Below, piece by piece: positions 52,276 to 63,723 of a stretch of 64,000 nucleotides of DNA. Made by a program: the position numbers and the translations under genes. The stretch comes from Oscheius dolichura (lineage: Eukaryota > Nematoda > Chromadorea > Rhabditida > Rhabditidae). Location of the stretch: contig OW051494.1 in the NCBI GenBank assembly GCA_932521035.1, positions 544,001 through 608,000 of the forward strand, written 5' to 3'. The first letter of the stretch is position 1; each line of letters opens with the position of its first letter. The notes under the pieces were generated by a model. It did not search any database and was not told the DNA's origin. It worked only from the letters and a program-made list of their open reading frames with translations.

Positions 52276-54272
52276 TTATTTGGATCTGGAGGTAGTTGAA
52301 TGTACAGCGGAGGTATTAATGAGCGGTTGGACCTTTGTTGTAAAGCACATATTTCGCAATAAATTAATCAATCGTTGTCGAATATCTCGGTTAAAAATAA
52401 ACAAGACAATGGGGTGAATACTGCACAGAAGAAGGCTGACCCAATTGCCCACTATATTCAAAACTATCGTCCATTGCCCCTCGGCCTTGATCCTCGGGAA
52501 GAGGTCAAAAGTCAGGTTCTGTACTTCAATAAAGGCGCAGATTAAAAAACTCTGGAATTTTTGACTACTTTCTGAGGTTTTTTTTGGGTTTTACCTGGGC
52601 GAGAAGGCTGAATTCTGTCTTCCAATTCATTCCACCGGCATTTCCCATCAAAGTGGCGCGGCGGCGCTTCATCCGCCCTCCTGACCATTCAAAGGTCAGC
52701 TTTGACTTGATATAGACGATCATAAAGACGTAGGCAATGAACATAGCCACAGGTAGATACGTACTGGCATTCGTGGAGAACTGAAAATGTGGAAAATAGG
52801 AGGGTTTCTCCACGAAAACGGCTCTTATGGGCGGCAAACCAGGCCCGGGCCAGTAAGGCGCATTTCCCGGGGAAGCTTGCCGCCTTTGCGCTTTTTCCAT
52901 GCAATAGCCCAAATATACCAATTACAGTATGCCGAAGATTATAGACCTAATGCACTGGAAAAGTGCAAAGTCAGCACGCTTCCCCCGAAAATGCGCCATA
53001 CTGGCCCGGGCCTGGTTTGCCCCCCAACTGGACCAGTTTCTTCCCACTTACCACTTTTAACACCCTTCCAACCGGATGCATATTCTTCAGATCGGGACAA
53101 GCATGATAATAGTAGAAGCCATTCTCATCAAATTTCTTATTACAGGCGAAAATATTAATTCCAACGATGAAGAGAATGACAAATGCCCACATACAGCCAA
53201 TAGTACTGAAAGGATTCCCTGTTTTTGGACATTGGAAGGAAATCTACTAGTAGATTCCACTCCGTTGGAAGATGACTTGATTGACTCGGGGGAGAATAAA
53301 GACAGTGAAGCGATTGATAGTCATGAGAAAACTGAAGAATAGGGTACCATTGTAGACTATGGTATCGATGAAGCAGGGAACATAGAGGAAGAGCGATTCT
53401 CCGTAGATCTGAAATTATTGGATTGGGATTACTGTAACTTTCTATTAAAACATGGTCTAGGAATTTTATAGTTTAGAATTATTTATTAGCTACCGTATCC
53501 AGGGGGAAATTTCCCGCCGCGAAAGCTTGGAAGCCTGTTTTGGTTCCATCAGACACTTACAGGAGAACTTTTTCAGTTTTTTTTCCCTGAAGAAGATTTT
53601 AGATGCTTTTTTCCAAAAATATATATCAAAAATGAGCCATACAGTCCTTTAAAATCCTTGAAAACCGTTCCTTACGGTGGAAAATAGAGATAAGAAACAG
53701 GAAAGGCCGCCAATCGCGCGGCGCACTCACTTGGGGCGCCCTTTCCCGCTCCTTCGGATTACGGTAGCCCATAAATTGCCCTAAGTTCCAGTTTTTTTAA
53801 ATCAGAATCTTCTCGCCTTTCTAATCTTTAATACCGACCCAAAGAACTCCCTGTAAAACAAGCTGTAGTCCTGTAGTTTCCCTTATTTGCTCTCTATTCC
53901 TCCCACAACCCGAATCCTTTCATTTTATCTTTTTACTGACTATTTTATCGAAATTATTGGTTCATTTTTTACCTGTGAAGCAGCCGCTGTTATAGGAATA
54001 GGGACGATAAATTCCATTGTATGGGTTAAAACGTCGCAAATGATCAACTGCCAGGCTATTGTATAGAAGGCGTTGTTTCGAAGACTTGAGCGATTCTAAA
54101 AATCCTATTTTATACTTTTTTATGGATTCCCTACCTTGACGAAGATAATGATGAGTAGAATATTCAAAGTCAGTCCAATTATGGAGAAGATACTGTAAGA
54201 AATGGAACCGAATAGCCGTATACCGAGGGTAGGAACCAGTGGCGGTGGTTGGGTTGCGTTCAGATCCGTCAT
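52276..54272 (-). CDS. Seven-transmembrane receptor, nematode chemoreceptor-like
   Basis: Start at 54272 (MTDLNATQPPPLVPTLGI; N-glycosylation site NAT near the N-terminus). TM1 FGSISYSIFSIIGLTLNILL; exon 2 has RNNAFYTIAWQLIICDVLTH (TM2); exon 3 has TIVYNGTLFFSFLMTINRFT (TM3 with NRF at its cytosolic end); then GCMWAFVILFIVGINIFAC (TM4), STYLPVAMFIAYVFMIVYIK (TM5), a basic third loop (GGRMKRRRATLM), FLICAFIEVQNLTFDLF (TM6), and NWVSLLLCSIHPIVLFIFN (TM7) followed by RDIRQRLINLLR and stop at 52276. This is a rhodopsin-like layout as in nematode serpentine chemoreceptors; I cannot fix the subfamily (Srx/Srt-like by feel). One intron carries a MITE-A. Confidence 0.8.
52827..53027. mobile_element. 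MITE-A copy in the receptor intron
   Basis: Full-length, about 200 bases: left arm GGCGGCAAACCAGGCCCGGG, right arm CCCGGGCCTGGTTTGCC, inner arms with TTTGCGCTTTTTCCATGCAA and its mirror. It lies in the intron between the TM4 and TM5 exons. Confidence 0.85.
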
Positions 54273-54410
54273 TGGAGACTCTGAAGATATAAAAAAGTAC
54301 AGGTGATAATTATGGTAATTGTACATTCATTTAGGTCAGAATAGCATTAATTATAGAAAAATAAGGAAACAGCAGAAGAATGGGTCAAAAATCAGGCTCG
54401 ATACCCGGTA

Positions 54411-54535
54411 GCCCGATCCCCTGCACCCGTAAAGCCTCGGCAGGAGGATCATCTTTATTCAAAACTGTTACAAAGATGTGACGACTTTATATTTTTCTCT
54501 TGCCGAGGCTGTACGGGGTGCAGGGAAGGGGACTA
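54411..54535. mobile_element. MITE-B copy upstream of the receptor gene
   Basis: Arms CCCCTGCACCCGTAAAGCCT-CGGCAG and CTTGCCGAGGCTGTACGGGG around TCATCTTTATTCAAAAC and TTTATATTTTTC, 125 bases, about 140 bases upstream of the receptor start. Confidence 0.8.
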
Positions 54536-56892
54536 TTGAGGACTGAGCCAAAAATCAGGACTGATTCAAGGTACAGTCCATTTTCAACTGGAAGGAAAGG
54601 AGTTTGGGGAACTTTTTCGAAAAATGATCGTAATTTCCTGGTTTTTATAGTTACAAAATTGGTAATCAGGAAAATCTGGCTAAAAAATTGGTAAAAGGTC
54701 CTAGAACGCCTGACCTAACCTACCTGGAAATGGACTATAAACGGATTGATGAATAAGAGGAGGAGGGGGAAATGAAGGGAAACGGCTCATGGGATTTTGA
54801 GAAGAGAGGAAGAGATTTATGGTCAGAAAATAGAAAATATAATATCGTACACACAAAATAGAAGCTAAAAATACTATACATATATGAATTTTGGTGTAAA
54901 AAGCTTCTAAAATGGCCTAAAACGGCCTAACCCTATGGAGAACGGGGCGGAGAAGAAATTTTGAAGTTCGCGCGCTTTTTTTCGATTTTTATAGACTTTA
55001 AATATGAGGATGTAAAGGAGAGGTTACGGTAGCCACTGGCTGCCTATTTTCTTCCGAGAACTGGCGAGAACCAGTCGCAATGGGACCCGTTTCCTCCGTC
55101 ATCCGTCCCCGGTGCAGGAAATTGAATTAGGCGCGGGTTCCAAATGATATCTTCATTTTTCTCGCAACCACATGTCGGTTTTTGTACTTCTGAGCTTGTT
55201 TAGGGCACAAAAAAGTGTACTCTCTGGAGAGAGCAGTGAAACAACGTGACGGTGAACTTTAAAAGGGAAAGGGAATGGGTATAACGGCTGATTATTTACA
55301 GGGAAGTCGTGTACTAGACGGCATCGGATTAAAATTGTAGTAACAAGAGAAAAGAGAGGAAGAAAACAAGATGTTTTTCAGAAACTTGTGGAGCAAAAAA
55401 ATTTACTACTGGAACATAAAAATGAAGGAAATTGCCAGAAAACAAAGTTGGACCCAAATTGGCGGGGTTCGGTAACAGTGACGCGCAAAAATAGCGATTT
55501 TTAACCGGGAAAAAGCTTTAAACGGAATTTTTAAAGGAACAATTGATTCAGAGGACTAGTTTTACCATATGGATGAGCCAATTTTCCATAAAATTCAAAA
55601 TTATGGGGGCAAATGGTCAAAAAACTGTGGTAAGAGCCGCTTGCCCTTTATTTTCCCCCTTTTGGGACCAAAAATACCGTAGTTTTTACAATAAAATTGG
55701 AGAATAAAAAAATTAGAGGATACTGTAATCCTATACAAGCAGAAAAGTGCCCCAACTTTGAATTTTGGTTTGAAAAATTAATCAAATTGGTTCAACTAGG
55801 TCAATCTTCCCAAAAGTTGGAATTGCCACCAAAAATTCGCGGTCTTTCCTTTTTAAAAAGCAAAAAATACCGTACTCCTTTACAAATTAACCGTCCCTTC
55901 CAATTGCCGCCTTTTCTTGAAAGATACGACAGGAAAACAGCCGCTCCATGAGGCGCTGATTAAAGGGAGTACGGTAGTTTATGGGGGCAGGTCAAAAATT
56001 CGGGATTAATGATGAAAAAGGAGGATTAAAGGTGGGAAAAGGCCGTTTATAACCGGTTACAAATATCTAAAAGTCTCTTCTGACGGCTGTTATTCCACGC
56101 GGGAGTTTTCCATGTTTCTCATGGTTTCCCATGGTCATGCGAAATTCCGTGGCCGTGGTGGCTCCAGACTTCATGGGACTGGAGGAGGTCCATTGTACTT
56201 GAGAACTACTAGACGACTGCAATTGCAAATTCAGCCCGGGAAGTAGAATATTTTCAAAATGACGAACTCACAACGGCTGGCAGCTGGAATTTCTGTCCGT
56301 ATAGCCGAGAGAAGCTAAAAATGGACACAGCCGGGAAATTAACCTTGATAATTCAAATTTTCGCTTTCGCGCGTGCGAACCAGCCCAGTTCCTGATATTC
56401 ATTTATCATCTGGTTAGCGGGTTTTTATTACTTCGGGGTAGCATATTAGAGAGCAGGGGAGAGGAGGGACAGAAGTACATTTTGCAGGGAAAGGCTCTCG
56501 GAGGGGGGAAAATAGAACCTGATCAAGGGGGAAAGAGAACAAAGCACGGCCCGAGAGCAAACTCCGCTGATTTCACGGAAAGAGGGTAACTGAACTAGGG
56601 AGGGAGTCTGTGGAATTGACAGTTTCATGGAATGGACAAAGTGACGGCCCCTGCTTGGAAAAGGACCAATGGTACGGAAATGGCTAAAATAACCGGTAAC
56701 ACATTTTGTATAGGGAAACCATGGACCCTATCATGCGGTCTTCAAAAATCTGTACCGGTAACTTTGTAGAGAATTCTCTAAGGAGCCTGGAGACATCAAA
56801 ATCTTTGGGAAAAACCTTGGATTTCGATCCGTGGTAAAGCTTTGAAGAGATGATTTTCATTTTGGACCGTCTTTTTTCTCCGCTTCTGCATA
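54536..56892. other. 2.3 kb without recognisable genes
   Basis: AT-rich, with scattered short frames on both strands and no domain, signal peptide or splice continuity. TACGGTAGCC/TACCGTA-like words recur but no palindrome was recognised. Confidence 0.5.
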
Positions 56893-57235
56893 TACCATTG
56901 GAAAGAGCTCGTCGAGTTTTACAAGATGTTGTTCTTATCGTCGCCAGAGTTAATTTCTGGCACCTATTTTGGCTTGAAATAGGCCCAATACTAACCCTCC
57001 CTAGCAGTCTCAATTGAGTTATCCCCTCCCGAGAAAGATCAAAGCGCCACGGGCTGAAATTTTGAATAGAATGGATGTCCGATAGCTCATTGGAATCGTC
57101 TCGTCGAGCTGGTCAAGAGAAACCAGGTTTTGTGGCTACTGCTCTTCCTATACACCAGAACCAGGGGAAGAAAGAGAAATGGAAGATTTGAATTTTCAAA
57201 ATTTCTCCCCCAGGATCTTCGAGGGCTAGAGGCTT
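56893..57235. repeat. Dispersed repeat R4, copy 4
   Basis: Same orientation as 33345-33690. It lies just downstream of the 57394-59436 gene, as other copies lie just downstream of genes. Confidence 0.75.
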
Positions 57236-57393
57236 GAAAATGGTCTATTTGAGCCGGGTTTTCTATTTTTCCCACCAAACCAATCCTGGCGAAGAAGATC
57301 TGATAGAAAAATCCATAAAAATGAATGGTTTATTTAGAATTTTTCACACAATATTGACTTTATTCACCTCCAGGATACTTTCTTGTGTTTTCT

Positions 57394-59436
57394 TTATTTT
57401 TTGTCGTCTTTTCCGCCATTTAGCATGTTTTCCAAATTCTTTTCCAGGTATTCTTTCACTGCTCCGGCTGGCAATTCATAGGTTTCGACTTTAACCACAC
57501 TGGGAAGACTGTTCCCGTCGATGAAGATCCTCGTCTCTATTTTTCTTGCCCGATTCACTCCAAACGACAGGTAGCCTTTCAGCTCCACTGCTCCCTCCGT
57601 CGCCTTCCCTTCAGGAACCAGCTAAAAAAATTTTTTTTGAAATATTCTGGCCGGGAGAGGATTACAGTACCTTGAGATTAACCCCGGGGAGGAGAGGGAC
57701 CGCCAGGGTGAAGCGGACATCAAAAGATTCGTCGGCAACGGTACGGATAATCTTGAAATTTCCTTCTACTGGCTGAAAATTGGATTTTTTTTTTGGTTTC
57801 TTTATTTTTCCAGGGGAAATCCTTACCTTTGTTCCGATATTTGCAAGGACAATACAGTAGGCATCGGATTGTAGTATACTCAGTTGGTTATCAGGCATCT
57901 CTGCTACTTCATTCTTGTGTTTTAGAACGTATTGCTCATCCAGGCCGGGGTAAGTGGGCTGAAATGGTGGATTTTCGGGTGAACCATAATGAAAATCTGG
58001 TTTTTTGATCCCCAGAGGTCTATGTTTAGAGTCAACGGCTCCAAACTATGAAATTCATTTAATTACGCGGATACACAGAAACTTTGTTCCACTTTCTGCC
58101 CTGCCTCCCCCTACCTCATGAGCCAGTGTATCCATAGTGACGATAATATAGAAGGAAGCCAGATTGCATACGAGGAAAATGACACCTGTAAATTTATTTC
58201 ATTATTTTCCACGAAAATAACAAATAAGCCTCCAATTCCGGCTCTGTACCTGATAGTCCGATCCCTGCACCCGAAAAGTCTCGGCAGTTGGCTCATCTTT
58301 ATTCAATGCTGTTACAAAACTCTGCCGCCTTTATACATTTGTCTTGCCGAGACTTTACGGGTGCAGGGGATCGGACTTCATTTTATATATCAAGAACGGG
58401 GATTAAAACGCTTACTGATGACTTGAATGGTTGTAAGGTGGATGGGATAGAGCAGGAGGAGAAATGGGATCAGGAAAACGAGCTCATCCTGAAAAAAAAC
58501 AGCATAAGAAAATGGGAAATTTTGTTTTTTATATTAGAAATTGCTAAAGGAACCCCCAGGGACCTCGGCTCGGGTGCACTGGTCCCGTGGCGACTGCACC
58601 CACAAGCGTCCTTTGGTCTTTGGCGCGCGTTTGATTTTTGAACGCGCCTGCGTTTTTCCTAATGGATTTTTGATGCCATTTATAGTAATTGGCCATAGCA
58701 AATAGTTATTTTATTAAAATCAAGCGGAAAAAATAAAGAAACGCGTAGATGAGGAATGCATTTTCCCGGGGTTTCTCAAAGCCCGCGAAAATCTACAGTC
58801 TGCGGTCCCTGGGGGTTCCTTTAACTTACCACAATAAATAGCCAAAAGGAGGTGGATTTTACCAATTTAGAGAAGGCGTAGCGGTTTCCTTTCTGAAAAA
58901 AAAAGTCCTTGCTCGTTGTTTACGAAACGTAATTTGGAGAAAAACAACAGCACTGCGGTAAACCAGGTGCGGGCCAGCAAGGCGCATTATCGCGCTTTTT
59001 CGGTGCAATATCCCAAAAATACCAATTACAGTATGCTAAAGATTGTGGATATGCTAATGCACCGAAAAAGCGCAAAGGCGGCACGCTTCCCCTGAGAATG
59101 CGCCTTACTGACCCGGGCCTGGTTTCCCGCCCTAAGCCTACCATGTGTTGTTCATGTTTAATCAGATTCCAGAGCCAAACATTTAGCATGGAAGCAGCGT
59201 AGATGGTGGCCAAAATATAGGAAAGACTGGAAACGGAGTCGAGTGCCGGGGAGACGAGAGCCATTACGATGCAGGTTATTTTCTGAAAAATACGAGGAAA
59301 AATTTGGTTTTTTGGAGAAATAGTGACTCACAGCGGGGTACTGTAGCACGAAGACGAGAAGAGCAAAGAGCGTTGCATAAGCGGCGACTTTTGAATCTTT
59401 TTGGGAAGGAGGCGCTGCCTGACTGGGCAACGGCAT
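57394..59436 (-). CDS. Multi-pass membrane protein with C-terminal soluble domain (paralogue 1)
   Basis: Unrecognised family. Start at 59436 (MPLPSQAAPPSQKDSK). TM1 YATLFALLVFVLQYPA; exon 2 with SSLSYILATIYAASMLNVWL (TM2) and NLIKHEQHM; exon 3 TSFWLFIV and exon 4 DELVFLIPFLLLLYPIHL (TM3); exon 5 VIFLVCNLASFYIIVTM (TM4). The cytosolic or lumenal remainder of about 190 residues has YPGLDEQYVLKHKNEVAEM, DAYCIVLANIGTK, then PVEGNFKIIRTVADESFDV, TLAVPLLPGVNLK, and LVPEGKATEGAVELKGYLSF, ending LNGGKDDKK at 57394. The strand-rich C-terminal part suggests a beta-sandwich. The gene at 60883-62190 has the same exon order and motifs. Two palindromic MITEs sit in introns (58253 and 58953). Confidence 0.7.
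58253..58380. mobile_element. MITE-B copy in an intron
   Basis: Best-preserved member: GTCCGATCCCTGCACCCG at the left and CGGGTGCAGGGGATCGGAC at the right, with CTCGGCAG/CTTGCCGAG inside. 128 bases, in an intron of the 57394-59436 gene. Confidence 0.85.
58953..59140. mobile_element. MITE-A copy in an intron
   Basis: Arms GCGGTAAACCAGGTGCGGGC and its mirror CCCGGGCCTGGTTTCCCGC; the left inner arm has a deletion relative to other copies (GCGCATTATCGCGC). In another intron of the same gene. Confidence 0.8.
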
Positions 59437-59744
59437 GACGAAGACGCGGGAAAGCTCAAAATGAACACGAGGGAGGGATGAGAGATTGTTGGCAAGGCGA
59501 CCAAATTACATTCGACACAAAAGGGAACAGCTGCAGGGGCGGGGAATCAAAGGAGCCGGTCAAAATGTGCCCTTTTGGATGAAAATAGGCAGAGGGATCA
59601 GAAGATGAGAACAAAATGGGATCTTTGGATCAAAAATGTGTTATTTCTAAAAAGGGCCATGGTAGTTTTGTTCAGAATTTTTTGCTCTATCGGATAGTAC
59701 CAATATCATCCCAAAATATAGATAGGGAAAATGGGCAAATGCCT

Positions 59745-60170
59745 AGTTTGAGCAGACACCCTGACCACTGGGCGCGCCCGTTTCGGGGTTCAACCGGTGT
59801 TTATGCCTGTATCTAGGTATTTTTTTAACCATTTTCGGAGATTCAAAAACTGGCTTGTAGAGCTTTTCAAAACGAAGCTAATGAATCAGATTATAGCTCA
59901 AAAACATCGACAAAGAAATCTGTAGCCCAACAAGCGTTGGCATGGTCGGGATGAGCCTTTGAAATCGTTGCGTAACGACGTTCATTAAATGTTTGTGGTA
60001 CTCCTGGATTTTCTCTCGAGGCGTTTGAGCACACACTAGGTCATTCGATTCGTCTTGAAAAGCTCTACAAGCTGGTTTTTGAATCACTGAAAATGGTCAA
60101 GAAATGACCGAGTTACAGACACGAACACTGATTGAACCGCGAAACCGACGCGCCCAAATGTTTGTCCACC
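59745..60170. mobile_element. Foldback element E
   Basis: GATTCAAAAACTGGCTTGTA-GAGCTTTTCAAAACGAA at 59840 mirrors TTCGTCTTGAAAAGCTCTAC-AAGCTGGTTTTTGAATC near 60048, with weaker outer similarity around GGGCGCGCCCGTTTCGGGGT and CCGCGAAACCGACGCGCCC. No coding frame. Confidence 0.65.
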
Positions 60171-60183
60171 CCAAAATTGCCTA

Positions 60184-60598
60184 CTAGGGTGATGGATAAG
60201 TTCTGTCAATGACCCCGTAACTTTTTACAGAAATTGTTTTACAGTGCACGTGAGCACTCTCTAATACGCACTGCGCCATTTGGCCACTTTTTGGAAAATC
60301 TCAATTTTCCAGGGAAAATAAAAGTTTTATATGTGCTTTTGATCAGTTATTCGAGCTCTATCTAACGGCACTTTCCGTTTTTCCAGAACTGGCCGGAAAC
60401 ATACCGCACCAGCGACATGGGCAAAGTTAACTTTTTTTGAAATGCCCGGCAAATTGCGAAATCGCATGGAATTTTTTTTCTGGTTTGCTTTGTTGAATCG
60501 GCCACATCGAGCTCTACCTAGAGAGTGCTCACATGCACTGTAAAACAGTTTCTGTAAAAAGTTACGGGGTCATTGACAGAACTTATCCACCACCCTAG
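60184..60598. mobile_element. MITE-D with TA target duplication
   Basis: 415 bases, flanked by TA on both sides. Terminal inverted repeats of about 80 bases: CTAGGGTGATGGATAAGTTC at the left and GAACTTATCCACCACCCTAG at the right, with few mismatches. No open frame; non-autonomous, Tc1/mariner-like by its TA target. I see no second copy in the window. Confidence 0.8.
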
Positions 60599-60882
60599 TA
60601 TACTACGAAACTCGCATTCTAATTTCTGGTTTTTTACCATATGACAACTGCTAAATCTAGATTTTCCTTCTCATTACACTTCACAACTTTCTCTCATCAT
60701 TATCTTTTCCGAATCAACTGAGCAACGGTAATTCTTCAAAATTATGAACGTTGCTTACGTTGTTTCCTTTCGATTTCATAATTGTTCAGTAAATATTCAT
60801 ATAATTGCTTGGTATAAAATATAAAATATACACGATTTATTATACCCGTCATATTGTAAATTGAAAACAATCACTCCTTACG

Positions 60883-62190
60883 TCACACGGTTTCTTTCTC
60901 TTCAAATCTCTCCACCATTCTGACGCTGTAATTTTCCATAGTCGTTGTATATATTTTCGTTTCAATTAATCCTTTATCAGTTCCAAAGGAACGGAAGTTT
61001 TTCATCTGAAATGCCCCAGGAAGGATGTGTGTCTCGGGAACGAGCTGAATTATATTTTCTTATTAAAATATAGCCTGATTTGATTTACCGTAAGCTCAAC
61101 GCGGGGATGGAGAGCAGAAGCCAAAGATAAGGGAATTATGACAGTCTCAGCGAGCGCTATCTTCCGGACGATAAGGAGCTTCCCTTCTATTGGCTGAAAT
61201 TTCCCATTTCTTCCATTTTTGGCTATCATTTTTACCCGATCACTGATGTTGACGATGATTATTTTAAAAGCTCTTGATTCTATTATTTTCAGCTGATTAT
61301 TGTCCATTCCAATTTGCTCTTTTTGAACACTCGAATTCAAATGTTCTTGATTTTTCATTGGCTAAAGGTTGTCTTCTTTTTTGTCCTTTGAAAACTTACC
61401 ATATGTTCTGCAACTTCATATTTTGTCATAATAATGAAAATTATAAAATTTAGCATTATTATTAGGAATCCAAAGAAGAACAACTTCCATAGGAAGAAGC
61501 CAAGATAAGCTAAAGCTATGGGAAGGAAGAAAAAGAGCAATTGATCCTGGAAAATCGTGAAATTGTAGTTTTCAATAAAAACTAACCAATAAAAAGAAAT
61601 AAGGAATCCAACTACGCTTTAAAGTAGCTCTTTTATAACGAACAAGAGTCTAAAAATTAGAATATATCATCAAAACAAATAAAGAATGATGATCATTCAA
61701 ATAAGAAGTCATTTTATTGACTACACTACGTTTTGCACCTGTTTTCTTGATGTACACTTTACATCTCGTGAAAACAATGACAATTCTATTATCTAACTTA
61801 CCATATAGCTTCGAAAATGAGCCATTTTATATATCCAAATATTCATAATTGATAAAAAATATAGAGCAATGAAAATAATAGAACAAAACCATGATCTACT
61901 CCTTATTGCTTCGTCAGCGGCTATCCAAACAAAGCAAGCTACTCTCTAGAATTTTTATTTTGTTATTATAAATTATAAATAATATAAACCGTGATAAATT
62001 GTACTAAAAAGACAATCCACATGAGGGCAGCTGCTTTACTATTAGCATAATATTGTGTAGGTCCGGAATTTATCGGAGCAAGGACACGAGGAGTAACCAG
62101 ATGAACAACTGCAGTTGCTTTTGAATTATTTTGTGGTGGAGTAGATGGTAGAGGCTCTTTTTTCTCTACAGGAGCAACTGTCGAAACCAT
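60883..62190 (-). CDS. Multi-pass membrane protein with C-terminal soluble domain (paralogue 2)
   Basis: Diverged sister of 57394-59436. Start at 62190 (MVSTVAPVEKKEPLPSTPPQ); TM1 AAALMWIVFLVQFIT; exon 2 WFCSIIFIALYFLSIMNIWI (TM2) then YKMAHFRSYM, parallel to the sister's NLIKHEQHM; LFFFLPIALAYLGFFLW and FFFGFLIIMLNFIIFIIM (TM3, TM4) then TKYEVAEHM. The soluble part has IGMDNNQLKIIESRAFKIII and NISDRVKMI, then QPIEGKLLIVRKIALAETV, LVPETHILPGAFQMKNFRSF, and an end at MVERFEEKETV (60883). Shared motifs with the sister: NQL, P(V/I)EG, LVPE. No known family recognised; the gene is AT-richer than its sister, consistent with an old duplication. Confidence 0.7.
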
Positions 62191-63723
62191 TGAGGGAAAA
62201 AGAAAACAGCTGGCACGGCTTTTCACTTGTTAGAGTGAGAGCCACGGGACTAATGAAGCAGGTGCGGGGTGAATTGGTTTACAGACGGGTGAACAAAAGG
62301 GAAAATCTTTTGAGAGATCTAATGGCAGCAGGGGGAAATGTATTCCCACAAAAAAGACGATTAGGATCTATTCAGAATGTAGCAAGGAGGCTTGCTCTCA
62401 ATTGTTGTTCTCCAATAATTTTCCAGGGCCTTTCATAAACCAGTGCAAATGGTTTATTGCAATTAGACAATGCTACTTTTGTTTATAAAATATAAAATGT
62501 TGTTTTATAGAAAATTTGGCCAAAAGCAACGAAGCGAATCATCAAAGTAAACTGTTTCCACAGCTCGTGGCGCTGGACAGTTTAAAGGTCTGCACGCCCC
62601 AATGCTAAAATTTCTTGTATGCATTTTTACATGTTTCTGATGCTTTATCTAGCTTTACCGACCCCGAACTGCTATAGAACAAAAGAGAAAAATAAGAAAT
62701 GTCGAAAAATAGAGGAGAAATGAATAGCGAGTCAATTTTGTTCCGGAAAAACACTTTTTGAGTTCAAAAATAGTTATCTTGCGAGTTTATTACCATTTTT
62801 GGTGTCAAAATGTTCCTCTCGATGAGCTGAAATGTTTGCAGTAAAAATTATGCAGATTCAATATCAGGGTTTCGAAGAAAAAAATATATTAGATGCACCC
62901 CGCGAAACTGAGATTTCAAATTTTCCTCTGCAATATTCGATGTCTAGCTGGTGGACAAATTCACTGAACCAATTTTTATGAAATTTTACCAGTAGATAAA
63001 GAGCATCAAAGTCTATGCAATTGAATTTTTTTGAGAAGGTGCTACTCATGTATTCTAAAAAAAGCAGCTCTGTAACCACTATTGAAATATACATTTGCTG
63101 TTTTTGCTTCACCTAACCATGCAATTCTGCTGAAAAAATTCATTTGCATAGATTTTGATATGCTGAATCCGAATAACGCAACAGATCAGCGTGATATTGC
63201 GTGAAAACGCGTAACATTTGTCCACCAGTTTCAATAATAATAATAAAATATTACGGTAATTCAAACTACGTAAAGTCCGATTTTTTCATTGCGCGGCGAG
63301 CTGTGTTTCCAATTTTGGAAACCGGAATCTGACCCATCTAGACGGCAAACTTGGACCTCCTAAATGCTTGCCGCCTTCAAAAATTGTCATTTTGTAATGT
63401 TTCAGTGCTCTTTCATTTTCTCTCTTCTTTATTTGCTGCCCCTTGTTGTAAATATGCTGTTTCAGTTGTAGTTCTACTCTAAATAAGAGCTGCATACATT
63501 CAGTTGATATCTTTGTTTATAAATTAGATAGCAAGACAATATTTTGATTATTTCCTCGTTTCAATCAAGTTTGTGTTTATTTTCATTCTACACTGTAGAA
63601 TCTACAGCCATACAATAGCGTGCAAGTGAAAACATCACAGTTTGAATACTTGGCAACATTCCTTATCTTTTATTTTTCTCTCTCACATTTGTTTCTTCTT
63701 ATAAATGTTTCTTTTCAGGTAAT
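62191..63723. other. 1.5 kb without recognisable genes
   Basis: AT-rich. A short inverted pair GCTGGTGGACAAAT (about 62948) and ATTTGTCCACCAG (about 63217) may mark a degraded element; nothing else is supported. Confidence 0.45.
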
